A stretch of 64,000 nt of DNA from Phragmites australis (taxonomy: Eukaryota > Streptophyta > Magnoliopsida > Poales > Poaceae). Positions 36,101-46,454 of this stretch are shown piece after piece; within the stretch, counting starts at the first letter, position 1; each line of letters begins with the position of its first letter. A program made the translations under genes and the position numbers. The DNA is taken from positions 7,752,501-7,816,500 of the forward strand of contig NC_084934.1 of NCBI RefSeq assembly GCF_958298935.1, given 5' to 3'. The notes beneath the pieces are model-generated. The model made no database searches and had not been told where the DNA came from. It worked only from the letters and a program-made list of their open reading frames with translations.

Positions 36101-37701
36101 TATCCCTGAACAAAAGAGAGGTTTTCGGGCCAGTATGCCGCACGCCTCCCCACATTAAACCAGTCGGATATAAGTGGGTTTTTGTTCGTAAGAGGAATGA
36201 AATTGTGAGGTACAAAGCACGACTAGTGGCACAAGGTTTCACTCAACGACCAAGAATTGATTATGAAGAAACCTATTCTCCGGTGATGGGTGAAATTACC
36301 TTTAGATATTTAATCTCAATGACAGTCAATATGGAGTTGAAAATGAAATTGATGGATGTTGTGACTGCATACCTTTATGGGAGCCTAGATTCAGTCATTT
36401 ATATGAAGGTACCTGAAGGAATACCATTGCCAAATCAGGATAGAGGAAATATACACCTTTATAGCGTATAATTGAAGAAGTCACTTCTGGGTTAAAACAG
36501 TCAGGTAGAATGTGGTACAATCGTTTGAGTGAATTTCTTGGAAAACGAGGCTACACAAATAGCACGGATTGTCCCTGTATATCATAAGAACACAAATAGC
36601 ACGGATTGTCCCTGTATATCATAAGAAGGTTCCAGAATGGATTTTGCATAATATCAATATATGTAGATGATCTGAATATCATTAGTACAAAGGAAGATAT
36701 AGAAGAAGCAAGTTCCTATTTAAAATCTGAATTTGAAATGAAAGATTTGGGTAGAACCAAATTTTGCTTGGGCCTGTAGCTAGAGCATGTGGTAGATAAA
36801 ATCTTTGTACATCAGTCAAACTACACTCAGAAGGTGTTAGAGCGGTTTGGTTTTGAAACATCATTTCCCGCTAAAACCCCCATGGTCGGAAGGTCATTGC
36901 AAGCAGATCAAGATCCCTATAGACCTAGAGAAGAGGGGGAGGAAGTATTAGGACTAGAATTCCCATACTTAAGTGCAATAGGTGCGCTGATGTATCTGGC
37001 TAATTGCACTAGGCCAGACATAGCGTTTGCAGTAAACCTACTTGCACAATACAGTGCAGAGCCCACTAAAAGGCATTGAAAGGGCTTGAAGGATATTCTG
37101 CGCTACTTGCAAGGTAGCAAAGATCTAGGTATGTTCTATAGAAAGAATCAGGATTTTAATTCTGGTTGGATACGCAGATGCTGGGTACCTGTCAGATCCG
37201 CATACAGCGAAATCACAGAGTGGGTATGTTTTCTTATGTGGTGGAACTGCAATATCCTGAAAATCATCGAAGCAAAGTCTTGTATCTACTTCGATGAACC
37301 ACTCGAAAATAATAGCTTTATACGAAGCTGCACGGGAATACGCATGGCTTAGAAGAGTGATCAATCATATCCAGCAGTCATATAGTTTGAATACTACTAA
37401 CACCCCTACCATTATCTATGAAGATAATGCTGCATGTGTTGCACAAGTGCAATCGGGATATGTGAAAAGCAACTTAACAAAGCATATCAACCCCAAGTTC
37501 TTTTATGCTCATGAATTGCATAAAATGAATGAAATAAAGGTAATGCATACCAAGTCATGTGAAAATCTTGTAGATTTATTCACTAAGTCTCTCCCTGCAT
37601 CTAGTTTTGAAAGATGTGTTCGTGGCATTGGGATGATGAGGTTTAGAGAGTTGCACATTTTAGGGGAAGATTTTTCACATAATACTGGTATTAAGAATTA
37701 A
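33111..37701 (+). pseudogene. Copia gag-pol polyprotein, heavily decayed
   Basis: Gag begins near 33115 (ITNKEFAELSVDGRNYLTWA). It lacks its middle: HPKYTIKPLTEQEWVRL jumps straight to the zinc-knuckle region (YYK, GVCGHWSRICKAPK). The protease site CIVDSGTTNTILK is at about 34048. Integrase spans about 34450-35300 (RLGHLGL, FVCPACVTGK, SIRMDNAGEFTSKAF). RT follows at 36205-36900 (RYKARLVAQGFTQRP, IYVDDLNIISTKEDIEE), with GALMYLANCTRPDIAFAVNL near 36980 and RNase H at 37294-37700 (IIYEDNAACVAQ, NLVDLFTKSLP). Many stops and frame changes, plus a 37-bp tandem duplication in RT at 36554-36627, kill the protein. Confidence 0.88.
36554..36627. repeat. 37-bp exact tandem duplication within RT
   Basis: CACAAATAGCACGGATTGTC and the following 17 bases occur twice, at 36554-36590 and 36591-36627, with no difference seen. 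The duplication shifts the RT frame. Confidence 0.95.
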
Positions 37702-37944
37702 ATCTTAGTCAAGAAGATTAAGTGCCCAAAGTTAATCATGAATATTATATGAAGCATTTTGGGTGCATTGTACTCTTTTTCCCTTAGATGAGTTTTCTTG
37801 AAGTTTCTCATGTTAAGGTTTTTAAAGAGGTAATTCGTGTAACCATGTCGCGGGCTATGTACTCTTTCTCCCAATTTTTCCCATTGGGTTTTTGGGGAGT
37901 TTTGATGAGACATATACATTTCGCGAGAAGTGCTCAAGGAGGAG

Positions 37945-38169
37945 TGTTAGGAAATCTGGAGTTTCACAATCGAATATAGGCCCGTCTCGATCTCTTGAAA
38001 GATTCGATTCTATCTCTTAGGGGTTTTTGGCACTATATATGGAGCAATACTCCTCATTGTAAACATAGATGAATAAAAAATAGATAGTTTTCCCTTATGT
38101 TTGTGTCTCCTTTTGTAATTGTTCTAGAGAGATCGCTAGACTACACCTGATAACAGCGATTTCTCAATA
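37945..38169 (+). repeat. 3' LTR of the decayed copia
   Basis: 225 bp starting TGTTAGGAAATC, with TATA-like CACTATATATGG at about 38031-38042. Confidence 0.85.
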
Positions 38170-38655
38170 TTATTATGACCGTCTAGCTGACAATGGCATC
38201 GATAAGATGACATGTTCTTGACTATTTTGGCAGGAGTGCCTACGTCTACACATGATTTCTGTCTTGCTCCGCAATTTTAGTCGCCATGTGGAATCGATCC
38301 TATTTCCAGTTCCTGTTTCCAGCATGGTGTATATCTTCCTCCCAAGCGCAGCCAGTGAGCCTAACACTGCCCAAGAACTCCAGAAAAGGTACCGGCTTCG
38401 TCACTTAGTCTTAGGTCTAGTATTCTTCATGGCAGTCCTTCAACTACTGCTTTTGCTTGCGTCTTGCATTTTGATCTTGTTGGATCGCGCAGTCGGTACA
38501 AGAACCATGGTATTGGCTACTGCTTCCTTTTCCAGTGTATACTTGCTCATCTTCTTCTACTCCTGGCGTGCCATGGCCATGGCTTCGCATGAAGACGACC
38601 GGAAGTTCAACACACGCGTGGCATGGTGTGCCTCTCTCATTCTTATTGTACTTAT

Positions 38656-39315
38656 TGTTGGAGCAGCCTCCGGCGACTCACGCTACCAGGACGCAACACA
38701 CGCGGCAGCGAACTCACGCAATCTGGGAATGGACACAGGAGAGCACACACTCTTCACGAAAACATAGAGAAGCTAGCAAGTGGTACTGTGGAGAAGCTAA
38801 CACATACAGAAACAGCTAGCGTGAACACACGCACACGAGTACTTGCGGAGTTGCGGCGACGAACACCTGTTTCTCTGTATTCCCCTCATCCAAATAAACA
38901 ACAGGGTGCAAGGCTAATATAGCCTTGCTTACATGCATATGAGAGCAACTACTGGCCGGGTCTCATGCGCACGTTCGTACGTATCCACAGCTTCTGAGCC
39001 ACCAACTCATACGTTGCACCTACGTCGCATGAAACGGTCCACTGACCTGACCACGAGCCACGCCACAACATGCCCAACTGATCATGCATGTATCTAACTA
39101 CTTGCCACACTCTACTTCTTTGTTGCATGTACTTAGCTAACAACCCTGGAGACTAACTCCACTAGCACATGCGACTCGTGACGTGATAACTAGTGAAGCA
39201 CGAGCTAACTAGCTAGCTAATGGACTCACGCAAACACTACGTACATGACCCACATGCACACTACTAATACATGCAAAGACTCTAAAATATATGTAAGTCA
39301 AGATTAGTGCTAACA
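38656..39315 (-). repeat. LTR A (downstream-most) of the gag-only array
   Basis: 660 bp; plus-strand start TGTTGGAGCAGCC, end GTGCTAACA. Outer flank CTTAT at 38651-38655. Confidence 0.87.
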
Positions 39316-40362
39316 AATTCCCTCCTAATCTTGACTTGCCTTCTGAACACTTCATCACAGGAGACATGGCTCGTCGTCCGCCGTCGCGAGGAGCGCCTCT
39401 TCCTTCTTTGGCTTACGTATTCCTTCGCAAAATACCCACGAACATCACAGTTGTAGAATTTGACTTTCTTCCCCTCAGACTTGTGCTCACTGAAGTTGGA
39501 GTAGACGCTGGTGTTGTCGTCGTTGTCACCATGGCCGCCACTATGGTCGCCACCAACCTTGCCGCGGCCACTACCACGGTCACGGTCCTTCTTTGTGCCA
39601 CTGCCTAACCCTACGCTCTTCTTCTCTTTGGCGAGAGTCTCCCACTATGTGCGTGTGAGCAACAAGTGCTCATTCTCCTTCGGGTCGCCAAAACTGATTT
39701 GGATGCGCTCGTCGTAGGCCTTGTACTGCCTGACAAGGTCTTCAACGGTGAGGGTCTTCAAGTCCACGCACTGCTCGATGGAGATGACAAGTTGAATATA
39801 GCAGGCTAGGGCAGCACGGAGAAACCTACGAACAACATCAATTTCTCCCACCGTGGTGTCTCCCAACACGTGGATGCTGGTGACGACCGATGTCACCCGA
39901 CCAGCGAAGTCGTCCATGGTCTCCCCTTCCTCCATCTTCAGCCCCTCAAACTCCTTCTTGAGGGTCTGCATGTTGGCCTCCCGCACACACTCGTGCCCCA
40001 TATGTGTTGTCTTGATCGCCTCCCACGCCACCTTTGCCGCGTCTTTCCCAGCAAGGGAAAACATCACTTGCTCCGGCACAGACTGTTAGATGGCGTACAA
40101 TGCCATCCGATCCTTCTGGTACTCCACGGCACCCGGCTCCACAGCTTCCCACATGTTCTGAGCCTGAAGAGCGACACACATCTTCATTGCCCAAATCGTG
40201 TAGTTCGTGCGGGTGAGCTGCAGGTACGACATCGTCACCGCGCTCTCCCTCTTCACCACTTGTGAGGCGGACGAACCACCTTGCAACAGGCGTCGCTCGC
40301 CGAACGACGGAGACAAACTCTTTGCTTCCTTCGGCATCCTCTCCTTAGCTCTGAATACCAAA
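39316..40362 (-). pseudogene. Copia-type gag, left unit of the array
   Basis: Read on the minus strand. An ATG near 40336 (MPKEAKSLSPSF) leads into LTRTNYTIWAMKMCVALQAQ and MWEAVEPGAVEYQKDRMALY. A TAA follows at 40086-40088. The frame resumes as PEQVMFSLAGKDAAKVAWEA, EFEGLKMEEGETMDDFAGRV and TLTVEDLVRQYKAYDERI. The zinc knuckle has decayed (YNCDVRGYFAKEY: its second and fourth ligands are poor). This is the nucleocapsid-type protein of copia elements. It shares the TAA with the right unit. No pol follows: the frame runs straight to the purine tract and LTR A. Confidence 0.8.
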
Positions 40363-40991
40363 TGTCGGAGCAACCTTCGGTGACTCACACAACTAGGACG
40401 CAACACACGCGGCAGCGAACTCATGCGATCTGGGAATGGACACAGGAGAGCACAGACTCTTCACGGAACACAGAGATGCTAGCAAGTGATACTATGGAGA
40501 AGCTAACACATACAGAAGTAGCTAGCGCGAACACACACACACGAGTACGCGAAGTTGCGGTGACGAAAACCTTTTTCTCTGTATTCCCCTCATCCAAATA
40601 AACAACAGGGTGTAAGGCTAATATAGCCTTGCTTACATGCATGTGAAAGCAACTACTGCCTGGGTCTCATGCGCACGTTCGATGTATCCGTAGCTTCCAA
40701 GCCACCAACTCATATGCTGCACATACGCCACATGAAACGGTCCACTGACCTGACCACGAGCCATGCCACAACGTGCCCAACTGATCATGCATGTAGCTAA
40801 CTACTTGCCGCACTCTACTTCTTATTTGCATGTACTTAGCTAACAACCCTAGAGACTAACTCCACTAGTACATGCAACTCGTGACGTGCTAGCTGGTGGA
40901 CCCATACAAACACTATGTACATGACCCACATGCACGCTACTAACACATGCAAAGACTCTAAAATATATGTAAGTCAAGATTAGTGCTAACA
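40363..40991 (-). repeat. LTR B (shared middle LTR)
   Basis: 629 bp; plus-strand start TGTCGGAGCAACC, end GTGCTAACA. It lacks a stretch around GCTAACTAGCTAGCTAATGG that LTR A and LTR C keep. Confidence 0.87.
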
Positions 40992-42027
40992 AATTCCCTT
41001 CTAATCTTGACTTGCCTTCTGAACGCTTCATCACAGGAGACACGAATCGTCATCCGCCGTCACGAGGAGCGCATCTTCCTTCTTTGGCTTATGGCATTCC
41101 TTGGCAAAATGCCCACGAACACCACAATTGTAGCATTTGACTTTCTTCCCCTCGGACTTGTGCTCGCTGAAGTCAGAGTAGATGCTGGTGTTGTCGTCGT
41201 CATCATCACGGCCGCCACCAGCCTTGCCGCGGCCACTACCACGGTCACGGTCCTTCTTTATGCCGATGCCTGACCCTACGCTCTTCTTCTCTTTAGCGGG
41301 AGTCTCCCACTGTGTTCGCGTGAGCAACAAATGCTCATTCTCCTTCGGGTGGCCGAAACTGATTCGGATGCGCTCGTCGTAGGCCTTGTACCACCTGACG
41401 AGGTCTTCAACAGTGAGGGTCTTCAAGTCCACGCACTGCTCGATGGAGATGACAAGTTACATGTAGCATGATAGGGCAGCACGGAGAGACCTGCGAACAA
41501 CATCAATTTCTCCCACCGTGGTGTCTCCCAACGCGCGGATGCTGGTGGCGACCGACGTCACCTAACCAGTGAAGTCGTCCATGGTCTCCCCTTCCTCCAT
41601 CTTCAACCCCTCAAACTCCTTCTTGAGGGTCTGCAAGTTGGCCTCGCGCACACACTCGTGCCCCATATGCGCCATCTTGATCGCCTCCCACACCACCTTT
41701 GCCGTGTCTTTCCCAACAAGGGAAGACATCACTTGCTTCGGCACGGACTGTTAGATGGCGTACAATGCCATCCAATTCTTCTGGTACTCCACGGCACCCG
41801 GCTCCACAGCTTCCCACATGTTCTGAGCCTGAAGAGCGACACACATCTTTATTGCCCAATCCGTGTAGTTCGTGCGGGTGAGCTGCGGGTATGACATCGT
41901 CACCATGCTCTCCCTCTTCACCACCTGTGAGGCGGACGAACCACCTTGCAATAGGTGTCGCTCGCTGAACGACGGAGACAAACTCCTTGCTTCCCTCGGC
42001 ATCCTCTCCTTGGCTTCGAATACCAAA
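40992..42027 (-). pseudogene. Copia-type gag, right unit of the array
   Basis: Starts at ATG 42002 (MPREARSLSPSF), 26 bases after LTR C. It reads LTRTNYTDWAIKMCVALQAQ and MWEAVEPGAVEYQKNWMALY to a TAA at 41751-41753. It continues as PKQVMSSLVGKDTAKVVWEA, with further stops after DDFTG and SCYM. It ends with an intact zinc knuckle CYNCGVRGHFAKEC, KKEDALLV and TADDDSCLL, then a stop. The knuckle keeps the CX2CX4HX4C spacing needed to bind RNA. As in the left unit, nothing of pol is present. Confidence 0.82.
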
Positions 42028-42171
42028 TGTTGGAGCAGCCTTCGGCGACTCACATGACCATGACGCAACACACGCGGCAGCGAACTCACGCAATCTGGGA
42101 ATCGACACAGGAGAGCACAGACTCTTCACAAAACATAGAGAAGCTAGCAAGTGGTACTATGAAGAAGCAGC

Positions 42172-42684
42172 CAGAGATGGCAAAATGGGCGGCCCAGCTC
42201 GGCACGGCACGGGCCCATTGAGGCACGGCCCGTTTAGGCCCGTTAGCTAAACAGGCTGTGCCGTGCCAGCCCACGTGCTGCGACTCTAGCCCAGGCACGG
42301 CCCATTTAAGACCGAGCCATGTCGTACTGGCCCGCGGCACGGTAGGCCCGATGACTTTTTTTGGCCCATCAGCCCGCGAAAAATTGGAAAAAAATCACAA
42401 AAACTTGCTTTCACTCGGAATCGAATACCCGACCTTCTACTTGAGAGTCAAACACACTACCATTGCACCACATATCCTATATGTTATTAGATCTAAATAA
42501 ATTATATAAAATACTACAAAAATATGAATAGTTAAACGGGCAGCGAGCAGTGTTGTGCCGACCCGTCGTGCCACGGCTTCGGCCTAGGCACGGTCCAAGT
42601 CGTCGTGCTGTGCCGTGCCTCGGCCGGGCCAAATGGTCGTGCCTCGTGCCGACCCATTTGGCCCGGCCCACTTAGCCATCTTTA
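42172..42684. mobile_element. hAT-type MITE within LTR C
   Basis: 513 bp with inverted ends CAGAGATGGCAAAATGGGC on the left and, on the right read inversely, TAAAGATGGCTAAGTGGGC. It is flanked by a perfect 8-bp duplication GAAGCAGC at 42164-42171 and 42685-42692, the hAT hallmark. Both ends are packed with GGCACGGCCCG-type subterminal repeats in opposite orientation. No transposase is present, so it is non-autonomous. It contains a tRNA-like segment. Confidence 0.87.
42417..42470 (-). other. tRNA-like segment inside the hAT MITE
   Basis: On the minus strand TGGTGCAATGG (42460-42470) fits the pol III A-box consensus. TATTCGATTCC (42417-42427) fits the B box except for its first two bases. The spacing is close to that of a real tRNA. 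Between them GTTTGACTCTCAAGTAGAAG resembles an anticodon arm. No full acceptor stem is visible, so this is a tRNA-derived relic, not a tRNA gene. Confidence 0.4.
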
Positions 42685-43352
42685 GAAGCAGCTAGCGCGA
42701 ACACACGCATACGAGTACTTGCGGAGTTGTGGCGACGAACACATGTTTTCTCTGTATTCTCCTCATCCAAATAAACAACAGGGTGCAAGGCTAATATAGC
42801 CTTGCTTACATGCATATGAGAGCAAGTACTGCCCGGGTCTTATGCGCACACTGGCACGTATCCGCAGCTTCCGAGCCACCAACTCATACGCTGCACATAT
42901 ACCGTATGAAACGGTCCACTGATCTGACCACAAGCCATGCCACAACGTGCCCAACTGATCATGCATGTAGCTAACTACTTGCCACACTCTACTTCTTATT
43001 TGCATGTACTTAACTAACAACCCTGGAGACTAACTCCACTAGCACATGCGACTCGTCACGTGGTAACTAGTGAAGCACCAGCTAACTAGCTAGTTAATGG
43101 ACCCATGCAAACACTACGTACGTACATGACCCACATGCACACTACTAACACATGCAAAGACTCTAAAAGATATGTAAGTCAAGATTAGTGCTAACACTTA
43201 TAGGCTTCAAGGTGCAACAGTATGCTGCGCAGACGACAGCGATTTGTGTGTGGGCAATTACAGGCAGTGTCCACCTTGCCGTGTTGATACTTCTTGAGGT
43301 TTTGCAACCCCGGAGCACAGCTGAGAGATTGTCTCCGAGCGCTCAAGTTTAA

Positions 43353-45206
43353 CTTTGAGTTGAGCTACTTACCTTAATGGAGTTCTTAGGAAAATAGAAG
43401 CCATGGCTACATGCTATAACATTAATTAATAGTGTAGGAAGAAGGGACATTGGGAAAAAAAATTCCAGTATCGCTAACTGCCCTAGTGTCGTGTGGGGAT
43501 GATAACTACCCCTTGGGTTCATACATATTTCCATTTAGTAAAGCTAGCTATGTCCGAGTGTATACACTTTATAACATGATAATCTTCTTGGAAGGAGATT
43601 TCCTAGGACCTAATGTGGAATTTGTCAAATAGATTTGCAGGGCCTGTTACGGGTGTACTTTATATTAAAGTTGGTGAAATAGTTACAAATGGCACCATTG
43701 ATCTTATTTATATTCACTTTGAATAACCATGATATGTTACAATAAAATATTAAGAGATGCAAATTATACTACACCTACTTGCTCTAATATATCATCTACC
43801 AGTGCCACCCTGCCTCTTAATGCATGCATGAGTTCTAGACCTCTTATGTACGGTGCTGCACTTTTTCTTTGCATGCATATTCGTATATAAATATGTTGTA
43901 TGGGAGACGTGCAAAACACTGGCCAGTGAACAAATTTTATAAGGATATAAGAGGGAAGCAAGGAATTGGCACATGTATGTGACATACAAATCAACAAATC
44001 CAAACAAATATGCCCTTTCAATGCAACAGATGGATTGACATGGTATTAATCATCAAGCATCGAACTACCTGCAGCTATATGTAATAGGAAGGTAGGGAAC
44101 CAAACAAACACTAACAAGGACATTATGCGATAAATTTTCAAAAATTAGCTACTTGGAACTTGTTCCAGTTGAGCAAGAAATCTACAAACTTTTCTTTTCC
44201 TGCATATTCATATATAATATGTTTGTATGGGAGCCTTGCAAAACATTGGGCAATGGAGAAATTTTATAGGGTTATATGAAGGAACTAGGCAATTGGTATA
44301 CGTATGTGACAAATATAAATCAACAAGGACCAAAAACAAATATACTCTTTCAATGCAACAGGTGGATAATTAGAAAGAAATTAACACAATCATCAAGCAT
44401 CAAAGTATTTGCAGCTATAAAAAGAAGGTAGGGAGTAGAACAAACAACAAATATCGTTATGCAATAGCTTTCCAAGATTAACTATGCAAAACAGGTGCAA
44501 TTAACCAATAAACCAACAAACTTTTGTACTTTGTACTAGATATATAAGTTAATTCATTTGTGTTCGTTTAATATGTGATTTACCTGATGCAATTTGTTCG
44601 GGGCAAAACTTTCTATAGAGTTTGTACTACTCACTTAATGATTACATAAATACCTTCTTCTTTGTATTAACTACATTCGAACCTAATTATATACAACTCA
44701 GCCTAAATTGTTTGGACATAACATATAGGTGAGGGTGCATATATACTTTGCAAAGAACAAGGAATAACATAGGTGTGGAGACATAGGAAACCATATGAAT
44801 ATTGGGAACAATGCTTAAGATACTAGTGTAGTGATTCGTAATTGTTATTTCACAGAATGGAACATACTTAATGTGAGGATAGGAATTAAAATAAGCCACA
44901 TTTATCACAAACTACATGGGTCGATGAGTAGTATAATAATCTCTTCAACTAATACCACAGGACAACCAATTAGATTAATATCATTAATACTATGGGTAAA
45001 CTCATCTGTGTAGGGGTAACATGCCTAGGAAACAATGCGTAAGATGTTGGCATAGTAAGTAGATATTATCAGTATAATGAAGTGTCCTCCAAGCATGAAG
45101 ACTAACAAGAGGAATTGAAAATAGACATACACACCATAATCAATAGCACTACTAGAGTTTATACATTGGCTATTGCAAAATTTAAGACGTGCACAAGAGC
45201 AAGCAA
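43353..45206. repeat. Non-coding DNA with an imperfect ~300-bp duplication
   Basis: Two related segments, about 43860-44160 and 44190-44470, share in order GCATATTC, TTGTATGGGAG, TGCAAAACA, AATTGG, CTTTCAATGCAACAG, ATCATCAAGCATC and GCAGCTATA. They look like an old direct duplication with a period near 330 bp. No gene was recognised in the rest. Confidence 0.5.
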
Positions 45207-45983
45207 CTAGATATTTTTAAATGTATTGAAAAACTCATTTATAGCATCAATTCTAGGGCCACTCACATCACGTACCCATACCATAGCCTCGGCGGTATGG
45301 TATGATCCACTGAGATGTGCGCGTATAGTTTATGTGGCATCAAGAGAACAAATAGGCCAGCCCCAAACATCAACCATATGACAGATCTTTGCACTCTGTG
45401 CTTTTGCAAGAGCTTGCTATTGGCCTTCATCTCAGTTATGGCATCATAATAGGTCTTGCACCCTGTGAAATTTTCACCAAGCTCCGATACACCAATGGCC
45501 TTGCTCAGTCCAGTTTGCCCAACATTCTTGTTAGGTTTATCAAATAATCCTTGAGCTCCTTGATCAAGCCAACATCCATCATATCATCAACATGGATCCA
45601 AAGGAGACAACAATGAAATTGTAGGGCTGGGGAATAATTGGGTAGTGCAAAAGGATTAACAAGGAAAGAATCAAAGTGGTTAACAAGAAGTCCATGTACG
45701 AGTGAGTTTGATCCACCTACCACAATAGGCATGTGACCATACCTTACAATGAAGTTTGCTGTGGTGGTTGCAAGAGATCGGAAGAAGGATACAGGAAAAT
45801 CACCAGAAGTGGTAGGAATAGATCCAATAAGATGATGAGGAATACCGCATCAATCATGTAGACTCACCTTGTTGGTGGCACTGTCAAGACCTCGCCGCCA
45901 ATCACCTTAGACACATTGATTGATAGCTTTGTCTTGTCCGTGCCCATAGCACCCATGATCACCACCAGCTTATTCACCAACAT
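45207..45983 (-). pseudogene. Adenylate isopentenyltransferase (cytokinin synthase) pseudogene
   Basis: IPT enzymes add an isopentenyl group to adenine nucleotides, the first step in cytokinin synthesis, often in plastids. From ATG 45983 the reading gives NKLVVIMGAMGTDKTKLSIN, a P-loop in which GxTGxGK-type residues are altered. IGGEVL, PHHLIGSIPTTSGDFPVSFF, MPIVVGGSNSLVHGLLVNHF, FHCCLLWIHV, VDDMMDVGLIKELKDYL and finally AMVWVRDVSGPRIDAINEFF follow. The order matches plant IPTs, and the lack of introns matches the adenylate type. At least one TGA and several frame changes break it. At about 255 codons it is shorter than the usual 320-350, with deletions after LLWIHV. It sits just left of the CACTA element. 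Confidence 0.8.
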
Positions 45984-46454
45984 TTAGGGAAAGTGCTAGG
46001 TAGAAAGAATCCGAGGGGAATGATCATAAAAAAAAAACTATGCTTCATGACTTGGCACAAGTGCCTCTCGATACATGAGAAAGGGGAAAGTCCGTTGAGA
46101 GCCAAGGAAACCTAGGGCTACATTTGGCCTTACCACTTATGGGCCCACTTGTACATGTACGACCATATATATATATATATATATATATATGACCGGGGAG
46201 GAGGAGGTCGGCGCGTCAGAGAGGAGGTGGCCAGGGAGGAGGAGGCCGACATGTCGAGGAGTCGAAGACCGGGGAGGAGGTGGCCGGGGAGGAGAAGGCC
46301 GGTGCGGAGGAGAGCTCGGAGTTGGGGAGGTGTGGGGAGGAGAAGACCGGGGATGGCGATGGTCATGGCGGCGGCGAACCCTAGTGCGCGAAACCAAAAA
46401 ACTTAGCCAAAATGAGAGTGCGCACACGCAGGAAAGAGCTAGGGTATATATACA
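45984..46454. other. GC-rich stretch with a TA microsatellite
   Basis: A pure TA run at about 46167-46190 is followed by GGAGGAGG-rich DNA to 46390. Open frames on both strands are proline/arginine low-complexity text without domains. It could be a decayed promoter or 5' region, but nothing proves it. Confidence 0.4.

Larger units (their letters stand above)
31368..38169 (+). mobile_element. Decayed full-length Ty1/copia retrotransposon
   Basis: 6802 bp with LTRs 31368-31589 and 37945-38169, flanked by TTATT at 31363-31367 and 38170-38174. Both outer ends have mutated: the 5' LTR starts TATTAGG where the 3' LTR has TGTTAGG, and the 3' LTR ends CAATA where the 5' LTR has CAACA. A primer-site-like CGTTATCAGCACG follows the 5' LTR and a purine tract AAGGAGGAG precedes the 3' LTR. 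Internal order gag, protease, integrase, RT, RNase H fits copia, possibly the Ale/Hopscotch side. Confidence 0.88.
38656..43196 (-). mobile_element. Tandem gag-only copia array: LTR-gag-LTR-gag-LTR
   Basis: Three LTRs (38656-39315, 40363-40991 and 42028-43196) alternate with two gag bodies (39316-40362 and 40992-42027), all on the minus strand. The whole block is flanked by one duplication, CTTAT, at 38651-38655 and 43197-43201. Each body has a primer site after its upstream LTR (TTTGGTATTCGAAGCC at 42012-42027 for the right one, a diverged version at about 40347-40362) and a purine tract (AGATTAGAAGGGAATT type) before its downstream LTR. No protease, integrase, RT or RNase H is present. The best reading is a TR-GAG type element duplicated by unequal LTR recombination, or by multimer insertion. 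Confidence 0.85.
42028..43196 (-). repeat. LTR C (upstream-most), carrying a MITE
   Basis: 1169 bp in total: about 650 bp of LTR plus the 513-bp hAT-type MITE at 42172-42684. Plus-strand start TGTTGGAGCAGCC, end GTGCTAACA, then the target duplication CTTAT. A small deletion lies beside the MITE's left flank relative to LTR A and B. Confidence 0.85.
38252..43352 (+). pseudogene. Possible four-helix membrane protein gene, split by a retrotransposon array
   Basis: An open frame from ATG 38252 to 38655 continues at 43202 and stops at TAA 43350-43352. Without the insert 38656-43196 and one CTTAT copy the frame is 184 codons. A splice acceptor at 38232-38233 could add six upstream residues. Four hydrophobic stretches are visible: VLGLVFFMAVLQLLLLLASC, VLATASFSSVYLLIFFYSW, WCASLILIVLIGF (spanning the insertion point) and AICVWAITGSVHLAVLILLE. 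Charged loops lie between them (MASHEDDRKFNTR). No signal peptide is clear. I do not recognise the family. The interruption should abolish the last helix and C-terminus. Confidence 0.5.

Noticed and set aside
45147..45160. CACTACTAG text as the left CACTA terminus
   Set aside because: It matches the right end poorly beyond CAC, lies far from the subterminal repeats and has no supporting duplication; kept only as a speculation.
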